This document shows positions 16,880-26,033 of a stretch of 64,000 nt of DNA, piece after piece (the first letter of the stretch is position 1; every line of letters starts with the position of its first letter). Source of the stretch: Myxococcota bacterium (lineage in GTDB: Bacteria; Myxococcota_A; UBA9160; SMWR01). The position numbers were made by a program, and so were the translations under genes. The notes under the pieces are model-generated. The model was given only the letters and a program-made list of their open reading frames with translations, had not been told where the DNA came from and made no database searches. Location of the stretch: assembly GCA_039030075.1 (NCBI GenBank), contig JBCCEW010000012.1, forward strand, positions 1 through 64,000, in the 5' to 3' direction.

Positions 16880-18052
16880 ATGACCACGCCCGACGTCAGC
16901 CTCGAACCCGACGATCTCCTCGCCGAGGCGTCCCAACGCGCCGATGGGCTCACGGACCTCGGCGAAGAGCCGTTTCGCGAGGGGTTGGAGCGGTTCAGCG
17001 CTTCCCTGGAGTCGGAAGGGAAACTGAATCCCCTTGGACGCGTGATCGCGAAGGAACGGGCACTCGGTCATGCGGTGAACCGGCTGCGCTACGTCGACGA
17101 CCGCAAGACGCATCCCGAGATCGCGAAGCAAGAGATCGAGAAGCCCGTGTTCATCGTTGGGCTTCCGCGCACAGGCACGACGATCCTCCACGATATCCTG
17201 GCGAAGGACCCGTCGAATCGCGCCCCGATGACGTGGGAGACGATGTTCCCGTCGCCGCCCCCGGAGGCCGCGACCTTCGACACCGACCCCCGCATCGCCC
17301 AATGCGCCGCCACGTTCCCCGACGTCTTCGACCAGATCCCGGGCTTCAAGGCGATGCACCCGATGGGGGCCGAACTCACCCAGGAGTGCGTCACGATGAT
17401 GGGGGAGGCGATGATCACGCCGCTCTTCCACAACCAGTTCCGCGTTCCGAGCTACCAGGACTGGGTCGATGACGAAGCCGATTTCGGTCCGGTCTACGCG
17501 TTCCACCGGAAACAGCTCCAACACCTCCAATCACGGCACGCGCGCGATCGTTGGATCCTGAAGACGGGCGCCCATATGTGGGGGCTCGCCCATCTGCTGG
17601 AGACCTACCCCGACGCGCGGATCGTCTTCACCCACCGCGATCCGGTCGACTCGATGACCTCCTACGCGAGCTTGACGTCCTTGGTTCGGACGATGGGGAG
17701 CGATTCCGTCGACCGCGAGGAGATTGCGGCCGACTGGACGGCGCGCCTGCAGAAAGTGGTGGCGCGCACCCTCGCGGTCCGAAACGCCCGGGACTACCCC
17801 GACGCTCAGTTCACCGATGTCCTGTTCTCGGATTTCGTCGCGGACCCCTTCGCGACGGTACGCCGGATCTATGAGGCCTTCGGGATCCCGATGAGCGCCG
17901 AGGCCGAGGCCCGGGTGCGCGCATTCATCGACGACAACCCGAAGGGGAAGCACGGGGTTCACGAGTACGCGGCCGAGGACTACGGGGTCGATCCGCGCGC
18001 CGTGCGGGACGCTTTCGCCGGGTACGTCGAGCGCTTCGGGCTGGCGCCGTAG
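16880..18052 (+). CDS. Sulfotransferase-family protein (PF13469 type)
   Basis: 390 aa. The PAPS 5'-phosphosulfate loop VGLPRTGTTILHDIL lies near 95-110, and the 3'-phosphate strand/loop VFTHRDPVDSMTSYASL near 253-269. AGGAG lies 6 nt before the ATG at 16880. Proteins of this group transfer sulfate from PAPS to small hydroxyl-containing acceptors. The gene stands alone between an SDR and an HsaA-like flavoprotein. No PAPS biosynthesis gene is in the window. Confidence 0.85.
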   Translation: MTTPDVSLEPDDLLAEASQRADGLTDLGEEPFREGLERFSASLESEGKLNPLGRVIAKERALGHAVNRLRYVDDRKTHPEIAKQEIEKPVFIVGLPRTGTTILHDILAKDPSNRAPMTWETMFPSPPPEAATFDTDPRIAQCAATFPDVFDQIPGFKAMHPMGAELTQECVTMMGEAMITPLFHNQFRVPSYQDWVDDEADFGPVYAFHRKQLQHLQSRHARDRWILKTGAHMWGLAHLLETYPDARIVFTHRDPVDSMTSYASLTSLVRTMGSDSVDREEIAADWTARLQKVVARTLAVRNARDYPDAQFTDVLFSDFVADPFATVRRIYEAFGIPMSAEAEARVRAFIDDNPKGKHGVHEYAAEDYGVDPRAVRDAFAGYVERFGLAP

Positions 18053-18070
18053 CCGCGGTTGCGCGCGCTG

Positions 18071-18087
18071 TGAGGGCGTAGCCCTCA
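18071..18087. terminator. Perfect 7-bp hairpin between convergent genes
   Basis: TGAGGGC (18071-18077), loop GTA, GCCCTCA (18081-18087). The right arm contains the minus-strand stop codon of the flavoprotein gene. It lacks a U-tract, so terminator function is inferred only from its position between two convergent stops. Confidence 0.4.
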
Positions 18088-19254
18088 GACCAGGAAGCTG
18101 TCCGGCGAGAGCCCCACCCGGAGGCGACCGTAGAGTTCGTGGCGCGCGTCGGCATCGAAGGCGATGTGGCCGACGACCACGTTGGCGTCGCGCAGGGCGC
18201 GCTGCAGCGGATCGGTGGAGAACTGGGCGCTACCGCCGCTGGCGTTGGATACGAGCTGGATGGTGTCGCGGGCCTGGTGCACCGAGCGCGTCATCGCGAG
18301 CGCCCAGCGCGCGCGGTCGAGCATGCTGGCGTCGCCGCGTCGCGCCATGACGTCGGCGATCGTGTCTCGCATCCGACGTTCCGCGTCCTGCAAGCCGGCC
18401 TCGGCTTCGGCGATGCGCCGTTGGATCGAGCTCTTCGCGCTCTCGGGTTTGCTGCCGAGCATGCGCACGCGCGCCGCGGTCTTCTCGGCGAAGCGCCGCA
18501 CGACGCTGCGGGCCTGGCCGATGATCGGGGTCGACGCCGCGGTCATCAGCACTGGAACCATCGGCGTGCGAAAGATCGGATCCGACCAGAGCCGGGCGCC
18601 ACGGCCGTTCCCGGACACCGCGTCGAGGAGCGACATGCTCTGTTCTTCGGGAACGAAGACCTCGTGCAAGACGACGTCGTTGCTTGCCGTGGCGCGCATG
18701 CCGGCCACGTGCCAGACGTCGTCGATCTCCACCTGGTCGCGCGGCACCGCGAAGAAGCGGGGGGCGGGTCCGCCGTCTCCACCCGGGTCGCCGCCGACCA
18801 TCACCCAGGAGCAGTGGGACGACCCGCTGCCCCAGCGCCAGCGCCCGTCGAGCACGAAGCCTCCGTCGACGGTGCGGCAACTGGACTCGCCGTGGATCGC
18901 GGCGGGCGCCAGCACCGGTTCGGCGTCGGCGTAGAGGCTCTTCGAGAACGACTCGGGGAAATGGCAGAAGAGCCAGTTGTGTTCCACCAGGAAGGTGGTC
19001 CACCAGGCGAGCGAGGTATCCGCCTCGCCCAGGGTCATGCCCACGTCGCAGAAGGTGTCGAGATCGAGCGCGTCGCCGCCGTACTCGCGGGGGAGCAGGG
19101 CGCGGAAGACGCCGCTGTCGCGTACCAGTTCCACGGCGCGGTCGGTGGGCCGTCGCAGCTCCTCGGAAGCCGCGGCCTCCTCGGCCAGCTGCGGCACGAC
19201 CGCGCGGACACGCTCGAGGAGTTGGGCGGCTCGTTCGTTCGCTGCGGCGCTCAT
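18085..19254 (-). CDS. Acyl-CoA-dehydrogenase-fold flavin monooxygenase (HsaA/HpaB-like)
   Basis: 389 aa, acyl-CoA dehydrogenase fold, but with the N- and C-terminal features of the group D flavin monooxygenases ('LLPREYGGDALDLDTF' near 54-69, 'WRWGSGSSHCSWVM' near 140-153, and no catalytic Glu at the usual ACAD site). In steroid catabolism HsaA-type enzymes hydroxylate a phenol ring with reduced flavin from a partner. Here no flavin reductase is adjacent. It is likely co-transcribed with the crotonase gene 59 bp upstream. Confidence 0.78.
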   Translation of the reverse strand: MSAAANERAAQLLERVRAVVPQLAEEAAASEELRRPTDRAVELVRDSGVFRALLPREYGGDALDLDTFCDVGMTLGEADTSLAWWTTFLVEHNWLFCHFPESFSKSLYADAEPVLAPAAIHGESSCRTVDGGFVLDGRWRWGSGSSHCSWVMVGGDPGGDGGPAPRFFAVPRDQVEIDDVWHVAGMRATASNDVVLHEVFVPEEQSMSLLDAVSGNGRGARLWSDPIFRTPMVPVLMTAASTPIIGQARSVVRRFAEKTAARVRMLGSKPESAKSSIQRRIAEAEAGLQDAERRMRDTIADVMARRGDASMLDRARWALAMTRSVHQARDTIQLVSNASGGSAQFSTDPLQRALRDANVVVGHIAFDADARHELYGRLRVGLSPDSFLV

Positions 19255-19313
19255 GTCGACACCCTACTCGATCGCGCCGGCTTCGGGTCCACCGCGCACG
19301 CTCGTCTTGGCGC

Positions 19314-20081
19314 TCAGTCGCGCGGCCACTCGGGCGGCCGCTTCTCGATGAACGCCTTCATGCCCTCGGTCATCTCGGGGCTTCGCATGGCCCGTTTGAA
19401 CAGGTTGTGGTCGTGGCGGGGGAGCCGGGCGTTGAAGTCTTCCTTGATCATCGAGCGCGCCTGGGGCCCGGTGCGTCGGATCTGGTCCAGGGTCCACGCA
19501 ATCTCCGACTCGAAATCGGCGTCGGGTACCACCTTGCCCACCAGCCCGAGGCTCTCGGCCTCGCGCGCTTCGAGCTTTGCGCCGGTGAACATCAGATACT
19601 TCGCCTTCCCCAGTCCGACGTAGTCGGCCAGGCGCGCGCTCATGTAGGGGTCGGGGATGCCGCGGAGCAGCTCCGGGCTGCGAAACACGGCGCTCTCGAC
19701 CGCGATCGAGACGTCGCTGTGCATCAGCAAGTTCAGCCCACCCGCGTGACACGCACCGTTCACGGCCGCGACGACGAGCTTGCGGCAGCTCTCGAAGTGG
19801 CGGAACGGGAAGTTGGCCGTCGGATCGGCCTCCTTCATGGCTGCCGAATCTTCCTGCTGGCCCGACATGTCGCCGCCCACGCAGAACCAGTCGCCGGTGC
19901 CGCGGAAGCAGAGGGCGTCGATCTCCGGGTCGTCATCGGCGAGGATCGCCGCGTCGCGGAGGCCCCGATACATGTCGAGGGTCATCGCGTTGCGGCGATC
20001 GACCCGATCGATCCGCACGTGCACCACGCGGTTCTCCAGCGTGCCGTGGAGGTAGGGCGTTCCGAGGTCGAGTTCCTTCAT
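19314..20081 (-). CDS. Enoyl-CoA hydratase/isomerase (crotonase) family protein
   Basis: 255 aa. The crotonase fold is shown by GTGDWFCVGGD (61-71, first oxyanion-hole loop) and HAGGLNLLMHSD (112-123, second). At the position of rat ECH Glu144 this protein has N117, while the Glu164 equivalent is kept (E137, FRSPELL). One-Glu crotonases are often isomerases or act on unusual acyl-CoAs rather than being hydratases. GGAAGGA lies upstream of the ATG. Same strand as, and likely co-transcribed with, the HsaA-like gene. Confidence 0.85.
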   Translation of the reverse strand: MKELDLGTPYLHGTLENRVVHVRIDRVDRRNAMTLDMYRGLRDAAILADDDPEIDALCFRGTGDWFCVGGDMSGQQEDSAAMKEADPTANFPFRHFESCRKLVVAAVNGACHAGGLNLLMHSDVSIAVESAVFRSPELLRGIPDPYMSARLADYVGLGKAKYLMFTGAKLEAREAESLGLVGKVVPDADFESEIAWTLDQIRRTGPQARSMIKEDFNARLPRHDHNLFKRAMRSPEMTEGMKAFIEKRPPEWPRD

Positions 20082-20416
20082 TCGGGTCCTTCCGAGCTAC
20101 CGCGGGCCGTGCAGCGACGGCGCCAGGGGCGGCGCAGTCTATCAGCAGACCGCGGCGGGCTGGCGCTGGTGGCAGCCAGGATGCTTCGCCTGACCTGACG
20201 AACCGACCCTCGTAGCTCTTTCGGACGGATGGCGAATTTCGCCTCGAAGCACCATTCTCAAGGAGCCGTCGAGCAACGCCCCGTTCCCGGGCCTCGACTC
20301 CCCCCAGCCGCGCATGCGCCCGGCTCTCACGCCGGAATCCGTGCGTCGCGCGAGGAGGTCGTTCGAGTCCCGAAGACGCGGGAGAACCGCGACTTCCGCG
20401 TGGAAAGGAAAGCCCC
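20082..20416. other. 335-bp intergenic region, no gene seen
   Basis: The gap between the divergent crotonase and amidohydrolase genes. I see no protein-like reading frame, RNA gene or convincing promoter. It must contain both start regions. Confidence 0.5.
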
Positions 20417-21586
20417 ATGAGCCAGAAGCTCTTCGAGAAGTACAAGGTGATCGACATCGACACCCACATCACCGAGCCCGCCGACGTGTGGACGGCGCGG
20501 GTCCCGAGCAAGTGGGGCGACAGGGTTCCTCACATCAAGCAGATCGAAGGCCGCGACATGTGGTTCATCGGGGATCAGCCGGCGGGAGGGCCTGGCTTCG
20601 TCACGATGGCGGGCCACACGGGCACCTTCCCCGACGTCCCGCATGGCTACCACGACATCCCGGCCGCTTCCTACGACGCCAAGGCCCGCCTGCAGCTGAT
20701 GGACGAAGAGGACATCTACGCCATGGTCCTCTACCCGAACCTCGGCGGCTTCGGGTCGGGGGGGTTCCTCAAGCTCGGCGAGCCGGACCTGATGCTCGCG
20801 TGTGTGCAGGCCTACAACGACTTCCTGGTCGATTGGTGCAGTGAAGACCTGAACCGGCTGCTGCCCGTGATGGCGCTGCCCTTCTGGGACGTCGATGCCT
20901 CGGTGAAGGAGATCGAGCGCTGCGCGGCGAAGCGACACCGCGCCGTGCTCTTCGGGAGCCGGCCGGAGACCTTCGGCGAGCCGCCGCTCGCCCACAAACA
21001 CTGGGATCCGATCTGGGCGGCGACCCAGGATGCGGGGCTGCCGATCAGCTTCCACATCGGTTCCGGCGATCTCAGCGAGATCGTGAACGACTCGGCCGAC
21101 ATGGGGGCGAAGGCGAACTTCTCCCGCGGTGGCTCGCTGGCGCTGCTCGACAACCAGAACTGCCTCGCCAACCTGCTCTTCGGCGGGGTCTGCGCGCGCT
21201 TCCCGAAGCTCGACTTCGTGTCGGTCGAGAGCGGTGTGGGCTGGCTGCAGTGCGTGCTCGAGATGTTCGACTGGCAGTGGGTGAACGGCGACGTCGTGAA
21301 GGAGCACCCCGAGTACGATCTGTTGCCGTCGGAGTACTTCAAGCGCCAGGTCTACGGTTCGTTCTGGTTCGAGCGCCGGGGCATCGACGCCGCCATCGAG
21401 GCCTTCCCCGACAACCTGATGTGGGAGACCGATTACCCCCACCCGACGTGTCAGTACCCGAGCCCCAACAGCTCGGCCGAGCGGCCGTCGGACTACGCCG
21501 AGGCCGCACTGGCCAACGTGCCCGAGGCGACCACCCGAAAGATCCTGCAGGACACTCCGGCGCGCCTCTACGGCGTCGAGCTCTAG
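20417..21586 (+). CDS. Metal-dependent amidohydrolase (ACMSD-like, amidohydrolase_2)
   Basis: 389 aa, TIM-barrel. Metal ligands of the ACMSD-type decarboxylase/hydrolase family are visible: D15-T-H17-I-T-E20 after the first strand, H213 in SFHIGSGD and D339 in ETDYPHPT. Relatives decarboxylate or hydrolyse aromatic or keto acids such as 2-amino-3-carboxymuconate semialdehyde and gamma-resorcylate. AAGGAA precedes the ATG. A strong hairpin follows the stop. The substrate is unknown. Confidence 0.87.
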   Translation: MSQKLFEKYKVIDIDTHITEPADVWTARVPSKWGDRVPHIKQIEGRDMWFIGDQPAGGPGFVTMAGHTGTFPDVPHGYHDIPAASYDAKARLQLMDEEDIYAMVLYPNLGGFGSGGFLKLGEPDLMLACVQAYNDFLVDWCSEDLNRLLPVMALPFWDVDASVKEIERCAAKRHRAVLFGSRPETFGEPPLAHKHWDPIWAATQDAGLPISFHIGSGDLSEIVNDSADMGAKANFSRGGSLALLDNQNCLANLLFGGVCARFPKLDFVSVESGVGWLQCVLEMFDWQWVNGDVVKEHPEYDLLPSEYFKRQVYGSFWFERRGIDAAIEAFPDNLMWETDYPHPTCQYPSPNSSAERPSDYAEAALANVPEATTRKILQDTPARLYGVEL

Positions 21587-21616
21587 CCGGCCGTCGTCAC
21601 CGAACGACCCGACGGA

Positions 21617-21641
21617 CGGGCCCGGCAGCGCGCCGGGCCCG
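21617..21641. terminator. Strong 10-bp GC hairpin between convergent genes
   Basis: Perfect arms CGGGCCCGGC (21617-21626) and GCCGGGCCCG (21632-21641) with a 5-nt loop, in the 63-bp gap between convergent stops. It is symmetric and could serve both strands. There is no U-run, so the termination mechanism is uncertain. Confidence 0.6.
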
Positions 21642-21649
21642 CGTCGAGG

Positions 21650-22927
21650 TCAGTGACGCCGAGAGCGGCGGGGGCCCCGTCCGCTCCGTGCGCCGATCCC
21701 AGCGAGCACGGCGGCGAGCGCCGCGAGTGCGATCGGGCCGAGCGAGGGCAGGGCGGGCACCGGGTTCGCGACCAGTCGGAAATCGAAGGCCGAGGTGACG
21801 TAGGTGGTGCCATCGGCCTCGACCAGCAGGCGGTAGTCGCCCGGCAGCAGGACGTCGTCGAAGTCCAGCGTCTCGCTCTGCTCCGAGGTGTCCGTGCTGA
21901 CCGCGTAGAGGACCGTCGCGCCGCGGGTGAACGTCAGGTCGGTCGTGCCGAAGCCGATCCCGATTCCGCTGGTCTCGCTGTTGTCCAGGGTGCCAATGAT
22001 GCGGACGCGTGCCTTGCGGTCGAGGCGGAAGCTGACGTCGTAGACCGAGTCGGCAGTGCCTTGCGAGCTCGTCTCGCCGGAGATGTCTGCCGACCCCGCG
22101 GCGAGGCCGTCACCCGCCAGCTCGGCAGAAGTGGCGGTGCTGTCCTGGCTCGCGAAGCCGAGGCCGGCACCCGCCGACACGTCGAAGGTGGCGAAGGGCG
22201 CCGACGGCGTGATGTTGAACGACTCGGGCGGGTCGCACTGTTCGCCCCCGCCCATGGTCGCCGTGCAGTTGGTTCCCGACCCGTCGATGAAACGAGCGTC
22301 GGAGAGGAGTTCCATCGTGCCCCCGGTGCCGAAGACCGGGTCGGGCGGCTCGGTGACCGTGATGTCGTCGACCGCCAGCACGAAGACGCCCAGCGGGTAG
22401 CTGATCGTCACGGAGACGACCTCATCGAAGTCGCTCGAAAGGCTGCCCGTCACGAAGACGTTCCCGGTGGGCGAGAAGGAATCGGCGACACTCCCGCCGC
22501 CTGAAGTCGTCCCGTCGATCGCGATCAGACCGGCCATGAGGAACGTGGAGTAGGAGATCGACTCCAGGTCGAACGCGGCGCCGTCGGTGCGTGCGAGCGT
22601 GATGCTGCTGATGGTGTCGGTGACGACGTACTGGCCGTTCGAGAATGTCGGGCAGCCGGTCGCTCCGGGCGTCGGGCAGAGGGAGCCGCCGGGTTCGACG
22701 CTCGACACGGTGAGGGTGAAGTCGCCTTCGACGATCGGCCCCCCGGGAGCGCCCGAGGTCTGGGACTCGAAGTCGAGCACGACCGCCCCGGTCGGCGAAG
22801 CCAGGCCTAACAGGAACCACAAGGCGACCCAGAGACCTCGCTTCGAGGCCAGACCTCGACTCGAAGCGGTTCGGTTCCGAGACGGCAGCTTCGGGGTGCA
22901 CACGCAACGATCGGGTCCGTCGAACAT
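21650..22927 (-). CDS. Secreted beta-rich protein with C-terminal sorting-type tail
   Basis: 425 aa, GAGGAG before the ATG. A signal sequence lies at about 31-48 after an unusually long basic N-terminus. The body is Gly/Ser/Thr/Asp-rich with beta-sandwich patterns. The C-terminus is tripartite: VPALPSLG, a ~17-residue hydrophobic helix, then an Arg-rich tail (about 395-425). This is the architecture of PEP-CTERM/IPTL-CTERM-type surface anchoring signals. No exosortase or other processing enzyme is in the window. Convergent with the amidohydrolase gene. Confidence 0.75.
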   Translation of the reverse strand: MFDGPDRCVCTPKLPSRNRTASSRGLASKRGLWVALWFLLGLASPTGAVVLDFESQTSGAPGGPIVEGDFTLTVSSVEPGGSLCPTPGATGCPTFSNGQYVVTDTISSITLARTDGAAFDLESISYSTFLMAGLIAIDGTTSGGGSVADSFSPTGNVFVTGSLSSDFDEVVSVTISYPLGVFVLAVDDITVTEPPDPVFGTGGTMELLSDARFIDGSGTNCTATMGGGEQCDPPESFNITPSAPFATFDVSAGAGLGFASQDSTATSAELAGDGLAAGSADISGETSSQGTADSVYDVSFRLDRKARVRIIGTLDNSETSGIGIGFGTTDLTFTRGATVLYAVSTDTSEQSETLDFDDVLLPGDYRLLVEADGTTYVTSAFDFRLVANPVPALPSLGPIALAALAAVLAGIGARSGRGPRRSRRH

Positions 22928-23057
22928 GTCGACTCCTCGTTGGGGCGATCCGCATCCGGGTGGTCCGCGGGGGCCACCTCGAGCCCACTGCAATCTACAC
23001 CCGCTGGGGTCGGCGTGTGTGACGAATCCCAGCGGGGGCCCGGCGGCCCCAACCTTC

Positions 23058-23750
23058 CTATTCGTCGACCGCGACCGGCGGATCGGGCTGGCTGCTCCGC
23101 TCGAAGACGACGGCGTCGGGCAGCGCGACCACCTTGCGGTACGACTGCTCCTCGTAGCCGCGCATCCAGGGCTTCTCCGGGTCGAACTCGGGCTGAGGAA
23201 CCGCGCCGTTCTCGGATGCGAACGGGGCCGGTGCCCGATAACGCTCGAGCTCCTCGGCCGTAATGCCCGCCCGCGCGACCACGTCGGGGTCGATCCAGGC
23301 CCGGCCGTCGATGGCGCGCTCCGAGGTCGCGATCTCCAGGCTCAGGTCTTCGGGGCCCGCGAAGTACATCGACCAGCACATCCCGTGATCGATCGGGCCG
23401 AGTACCGTGACCCCGTGGGCGCGAATCCGATCCCGCAGCGCGAGCAACTCGTCCTTCGTGTCCACGTTGAGTGCCACGTGCTGCATCGTGCCTCCCGCAC
23501 AGGGGTTGCCGCCGTTGCCCGCGTGGGTGACGCCCAGCGTCCGCTCGATCTTCGCGATCTCCGGGGTTTCTACGAAGGCCAGGTACGAGGCGTCGTTCAG
23601 CTTGAGGAAGCCGTGCCACGCGCCGTCCACGCCGTGCATCCAGTAGAGCGCGACCAGCTCCATGCCGAGCACTTCGCTGAAGAACGCGATCTGTGTCTTG
23701 ATGTCGGCGGTGGCGACCGCCAGATGATGAACGCCGCTGGGTAGGCCCAT
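23058..23750 (-). CDS. VOC-family (glyoxalase/extradiol-like) metalloprotein
   Basis: 230 aa. The start is preceded by AAGGAG. A VOC pair of beta-alpha-beta-beta-beta units occupies about 5-145, with likely metal ligands H9 (VHHLAVA), H91 (MQHVALN) and a Glu in LSLEIA near 139. A ~90-residue C-terminal extension resembles extended ring-cleavage-type proteins. Enzymes of this fold include dioxygenases, isomerases and lyases; which applies here cannot be said. It stands alone on the minus strand. Confidence 0.8.
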   Translation of the reverse strand: MGLPSGVHHLAVATADIKTQIAFFSEVLGMELVALYWMHGVDGAWHGFLKLNDASYLAFVETPEIAKIERTLGVTHAGNGGNPCAGGTMQHVALNVDTKDELLALRDRIRAHGVTVLGPIDHGMCWSMYFAGPEDLSLEIATSERAIDGRAWIDPDVVARAGITAEELERYRAPAPFASENGAVPQPEFDPEKPWMRGYEEQSYRKVVALPDAVVFERSSQPDPPVAVDE

Positions 23751-23955
23751 GGGAAGCTCCTTCGCGATGCCACGAGTGTCGCACGTCCGGGATCCCCTGG
23801 GGCGAGTCCTCCGGCGGGTCCCAGCCCGCTCACCGCTTTCTCGTCGCCGGCATGCGAAGACTGGATCGACGCAGCCCGTGCCGGCAACCCGGTGTTGTTT
23901 CCGGGACGCGTCTCGTGGGAGGGCGCACTCGACGCGAGCGCGCCCTGGCCCGCGC

Positions 23956-24888
23956 TCAGCCGAAGGACACGCCCGTCAGCTTCTCCGACTCGGCCCAGAG
24001 CCGGGCTTCCGAGGCCGGTTCGTAGGCCCACGGCGCGTAGCCACCCGTCGCCTTCGGGTCGGGGATCGGTTCCGCGATCTGGCAGTCGAGGAGATACTTG
24101 CCGCCGTGGGCGGCGAGCTCCTCGGCGGTCGCAGCCCACACCGAGGTGGCTGCGCCCTGGGGCACGCTCTTCAGGCTGACGCCGCGCGACGCGAAGTTCT
24201 CGGCCATGCCCTCGACGATCGCCGCAGGCAGGTGCCGGGTGAGATCGGTTTGAATCACGCCCGGGTGCACCGAGAGGGAGAGCAGACGATCGCCGAAGCG
24301 GCGCTGCAGCTCGGATGCGAACCAGAGATTCGCGGTCTTCGACTGGGCGTAGGCGAGGCGCGGGTCGTAGTCGCGCGCCTGCCACTGGAGGTCGTCGAGG
24401 TCGCAGGTGCCATAGAGGTGAGCGCCCGAGCTCAGCGTGACGACGCGCGCGTTGGGTGCGAGGGCGGGCAGCACCCCGGCCGTGAAGGCGAAGTGCCCGA
24501 GGTGGTTCGTGCCGAACTGGGTCTCGAAGCCGTCGGTCGTCTTCCCTTCCGGGCACATCATGACGCCCGCGTTGAGGATCAGGCGGTCGATCGCGCGTCC
24601 GCTCGCCACGATCCGCTTCGACGCTTCGGCCACGTTCGAGAGCGACCCGAGCTCGAGCTCTTCGCCGTCGAACTGGGCGCCCGGGACCTGTTCGCGCAGC
24701 GTGCGCAGCGCCGCGGCGATCTTGTCGCCGCCGCGCCCGGTGATCGTGACCGATGCGCCCACCGAGGCGAGGGCGCGCGCTGTCTCGATGCCGAGGCCGC
24801 CCGTCGCGCCGGTGACGAGTGCGTGCTTGCCGTCGAGGCGCACGCCTTCGAGGACTTCGTCGGTGGTGGATTCCGCGTGGAAAGGCAT
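23956..24888 (-). CDS. SDR oxidoreductase, retinol-dehydrogenase-like
   Basis: 310 aa, the longer 'retinol dehydrogenase/WWOX-like' type of SDR. TGATGGLG at 26-33, NAG at 106-108, Ser154, Tyr180-AQS-Lys184, and VHPGVIQTDL near 210. GAGGAG lies 8 nt before the ATG. The active site is complete and the substrate unknown. The 205-bp gap downstream holds nothing I recognise. Confidence 0.85.
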   Translation of the reverse strand: MPFHAESTTDEVLEGVRLDGKHALVTGATGGLGIETARALASVGASVTITGRGGDKIAAALRTLREQVPGAQFDGEELELGSLSNVAEASKRIVASGRAIDRLILNAGVMMCPEGKTTDGFETQFGTNHLGHFAFTAGVLPALAPNARVVTLSSGAHLYGTCDLDDLQWQARDYDPRLAYAQSKTANLWFASELQRRFGDRLLSLSVHPGVIQTDLTRHLPAAIVEGMAENFASRGVSLKSVPQGAATSVWAATAEELAAHGGKYLLDCQIAEPIPDPKATGGYAPWAYEPASEARLWAESEKLTGVSFG

Positions 24889-25073
24889 GGTCGGGCTCCT
24901 CGTGGCTGGGGTTCGCGAAAGGGGAGGGCGCGGTCGCAGGCTTCCGCTCCCTGACGATACCGGAGTCGGCTTGGTTCGACTCTGGCGGGCCCGCGCGAGC
25001 TGTCGGGGGAGACCTGGGGCGTCGGGGACCGTACCCGCCCCGATGCGGTAGCTTGTCCGACGGGAGACGCGCC

Positions 25074-26033
25074 ATGGATTTCGCCCCGCCCATCGCGATC
25101 GACGGCCTGCTCGAGGATCCGAGCGCGGTTCGGGAGCTGCTCGAACGGCACGCCCCCTACGCGCCGGTGCAGCGCTACCTGCGCAGCGATGCCGAGTACC
25201 GCAACGCCAGCGGTTCGGGGGCGGCTCAGCAGATCATCGCTCCGAACTTCCGCGGCGACTGGGCCTTCGAAGGGCGTGTCGAACCCGGTGCCGAACTCTT
25301 CCTCGAGCACCCCACGCTGGTCGACGCGGCCGCCCGACTCTTCGAGAGCGACCTGGTCCGTCCCTTCGCCGTCTTCAGCAACATCACCTGGCAGCTGCCC
25401 TTCTCACAGGGCGGCGGGCACACGGACGTGCCGGCCTTCCGCGGGATCGACCGCCGCGAGTACCCCACCTGGTTGCTCGGCACGATGGGCCATTCGCGCC
25501 TCTTCGAGTCCGAGCGCATCCGCATCGCGACGGCCGTGGCCTGGTTCTACGCCGGGCCGGACGGCGGCTTCGAGTACTGGCCCGACGGACCGGAAGCGGC
25601 GTCGGTGCTGCACGAAGGCGCGATCGCGAACACGGCGATCATGGGCGACAACGACTTCATGTATCACCGCGTGCGGCCGGTGGGCCGCCGCGAGGACGGC
25701 TTCCCGGGCGGGCTCTCCCTCGACTCGCGGCTCGAGCACACGGGAGGCGACGACTGGCGGATCGTCGACGGCGACCGCGTCATCGCGACGCCGGGTTTCG
25801 ACGCGCTGCGCGTGAGCGTCTCGTGGAAGGCCTACGTCTTCCGTGACGAAGACGAGCGCGATCGTGTCGACGCTGGAACCGACGCCCTGACGATCGACGC
25901 AGTCTGGCAGCGCTTCTACACCGATCTCGATGCGCGCAGCGTGGCGTTCGAGCGCCCGGACGCGCCGCTCGACGATGCCGCCTTCATCGATCTCCTGTCG
26001 CGCACCTACATGCGCGCACCCCAGAACGTCTAG
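25074..26033 (+). CDS. Putative 2-oxoglutarate/Fe(II)-type oxygenase
   Basis: 319 aa. The sequence carries a plausible double-stranded beta-helix iron site: H116-T-D118 (GGGHTDVP), a distal H198 (FMYHRVRP) and an Arg/Ser motif R246-x-S (LRVSVSW) at the 2-oxoglutarate position. The order and spacing (~80 and ~48 residues) fit 2OG-Fe(II) dioxygenases, but overall family similarity is not obvious to me. GGGAG precedes the ATG at 25074. Its stop overlaps the GTG of the next gene by one base, so the two proteins are made together. Confidence 0.6.
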   Translation: MDFAPPIAIDGLLEDPSAVRELLERHAPYAPVQRYLRSDAEYRNASGSGAAQQIIAPNFRGDWAFEGRVEPGAELFLEHPTLVDAAARLFESDLVRPFAVFSNITWQLPFSQGGGHTDVPAFRGIDRREYPTWLLGTMGHSRLFESERIRIATAVAWFYAGPDGGFEYWPDGPEAASVLHEGAIANTAIMGDNDFMYHRVRPVGRREDGFPGGLSLDSRLEHTGGDDWRIVDGDRVIATPGFDALRVSVSWKAYVFRDEDERDRVDAGTDALTIDAVWQRFYTDLDARSVAFERPDAPLDDAAFIDLLSRTYMRAPQNV

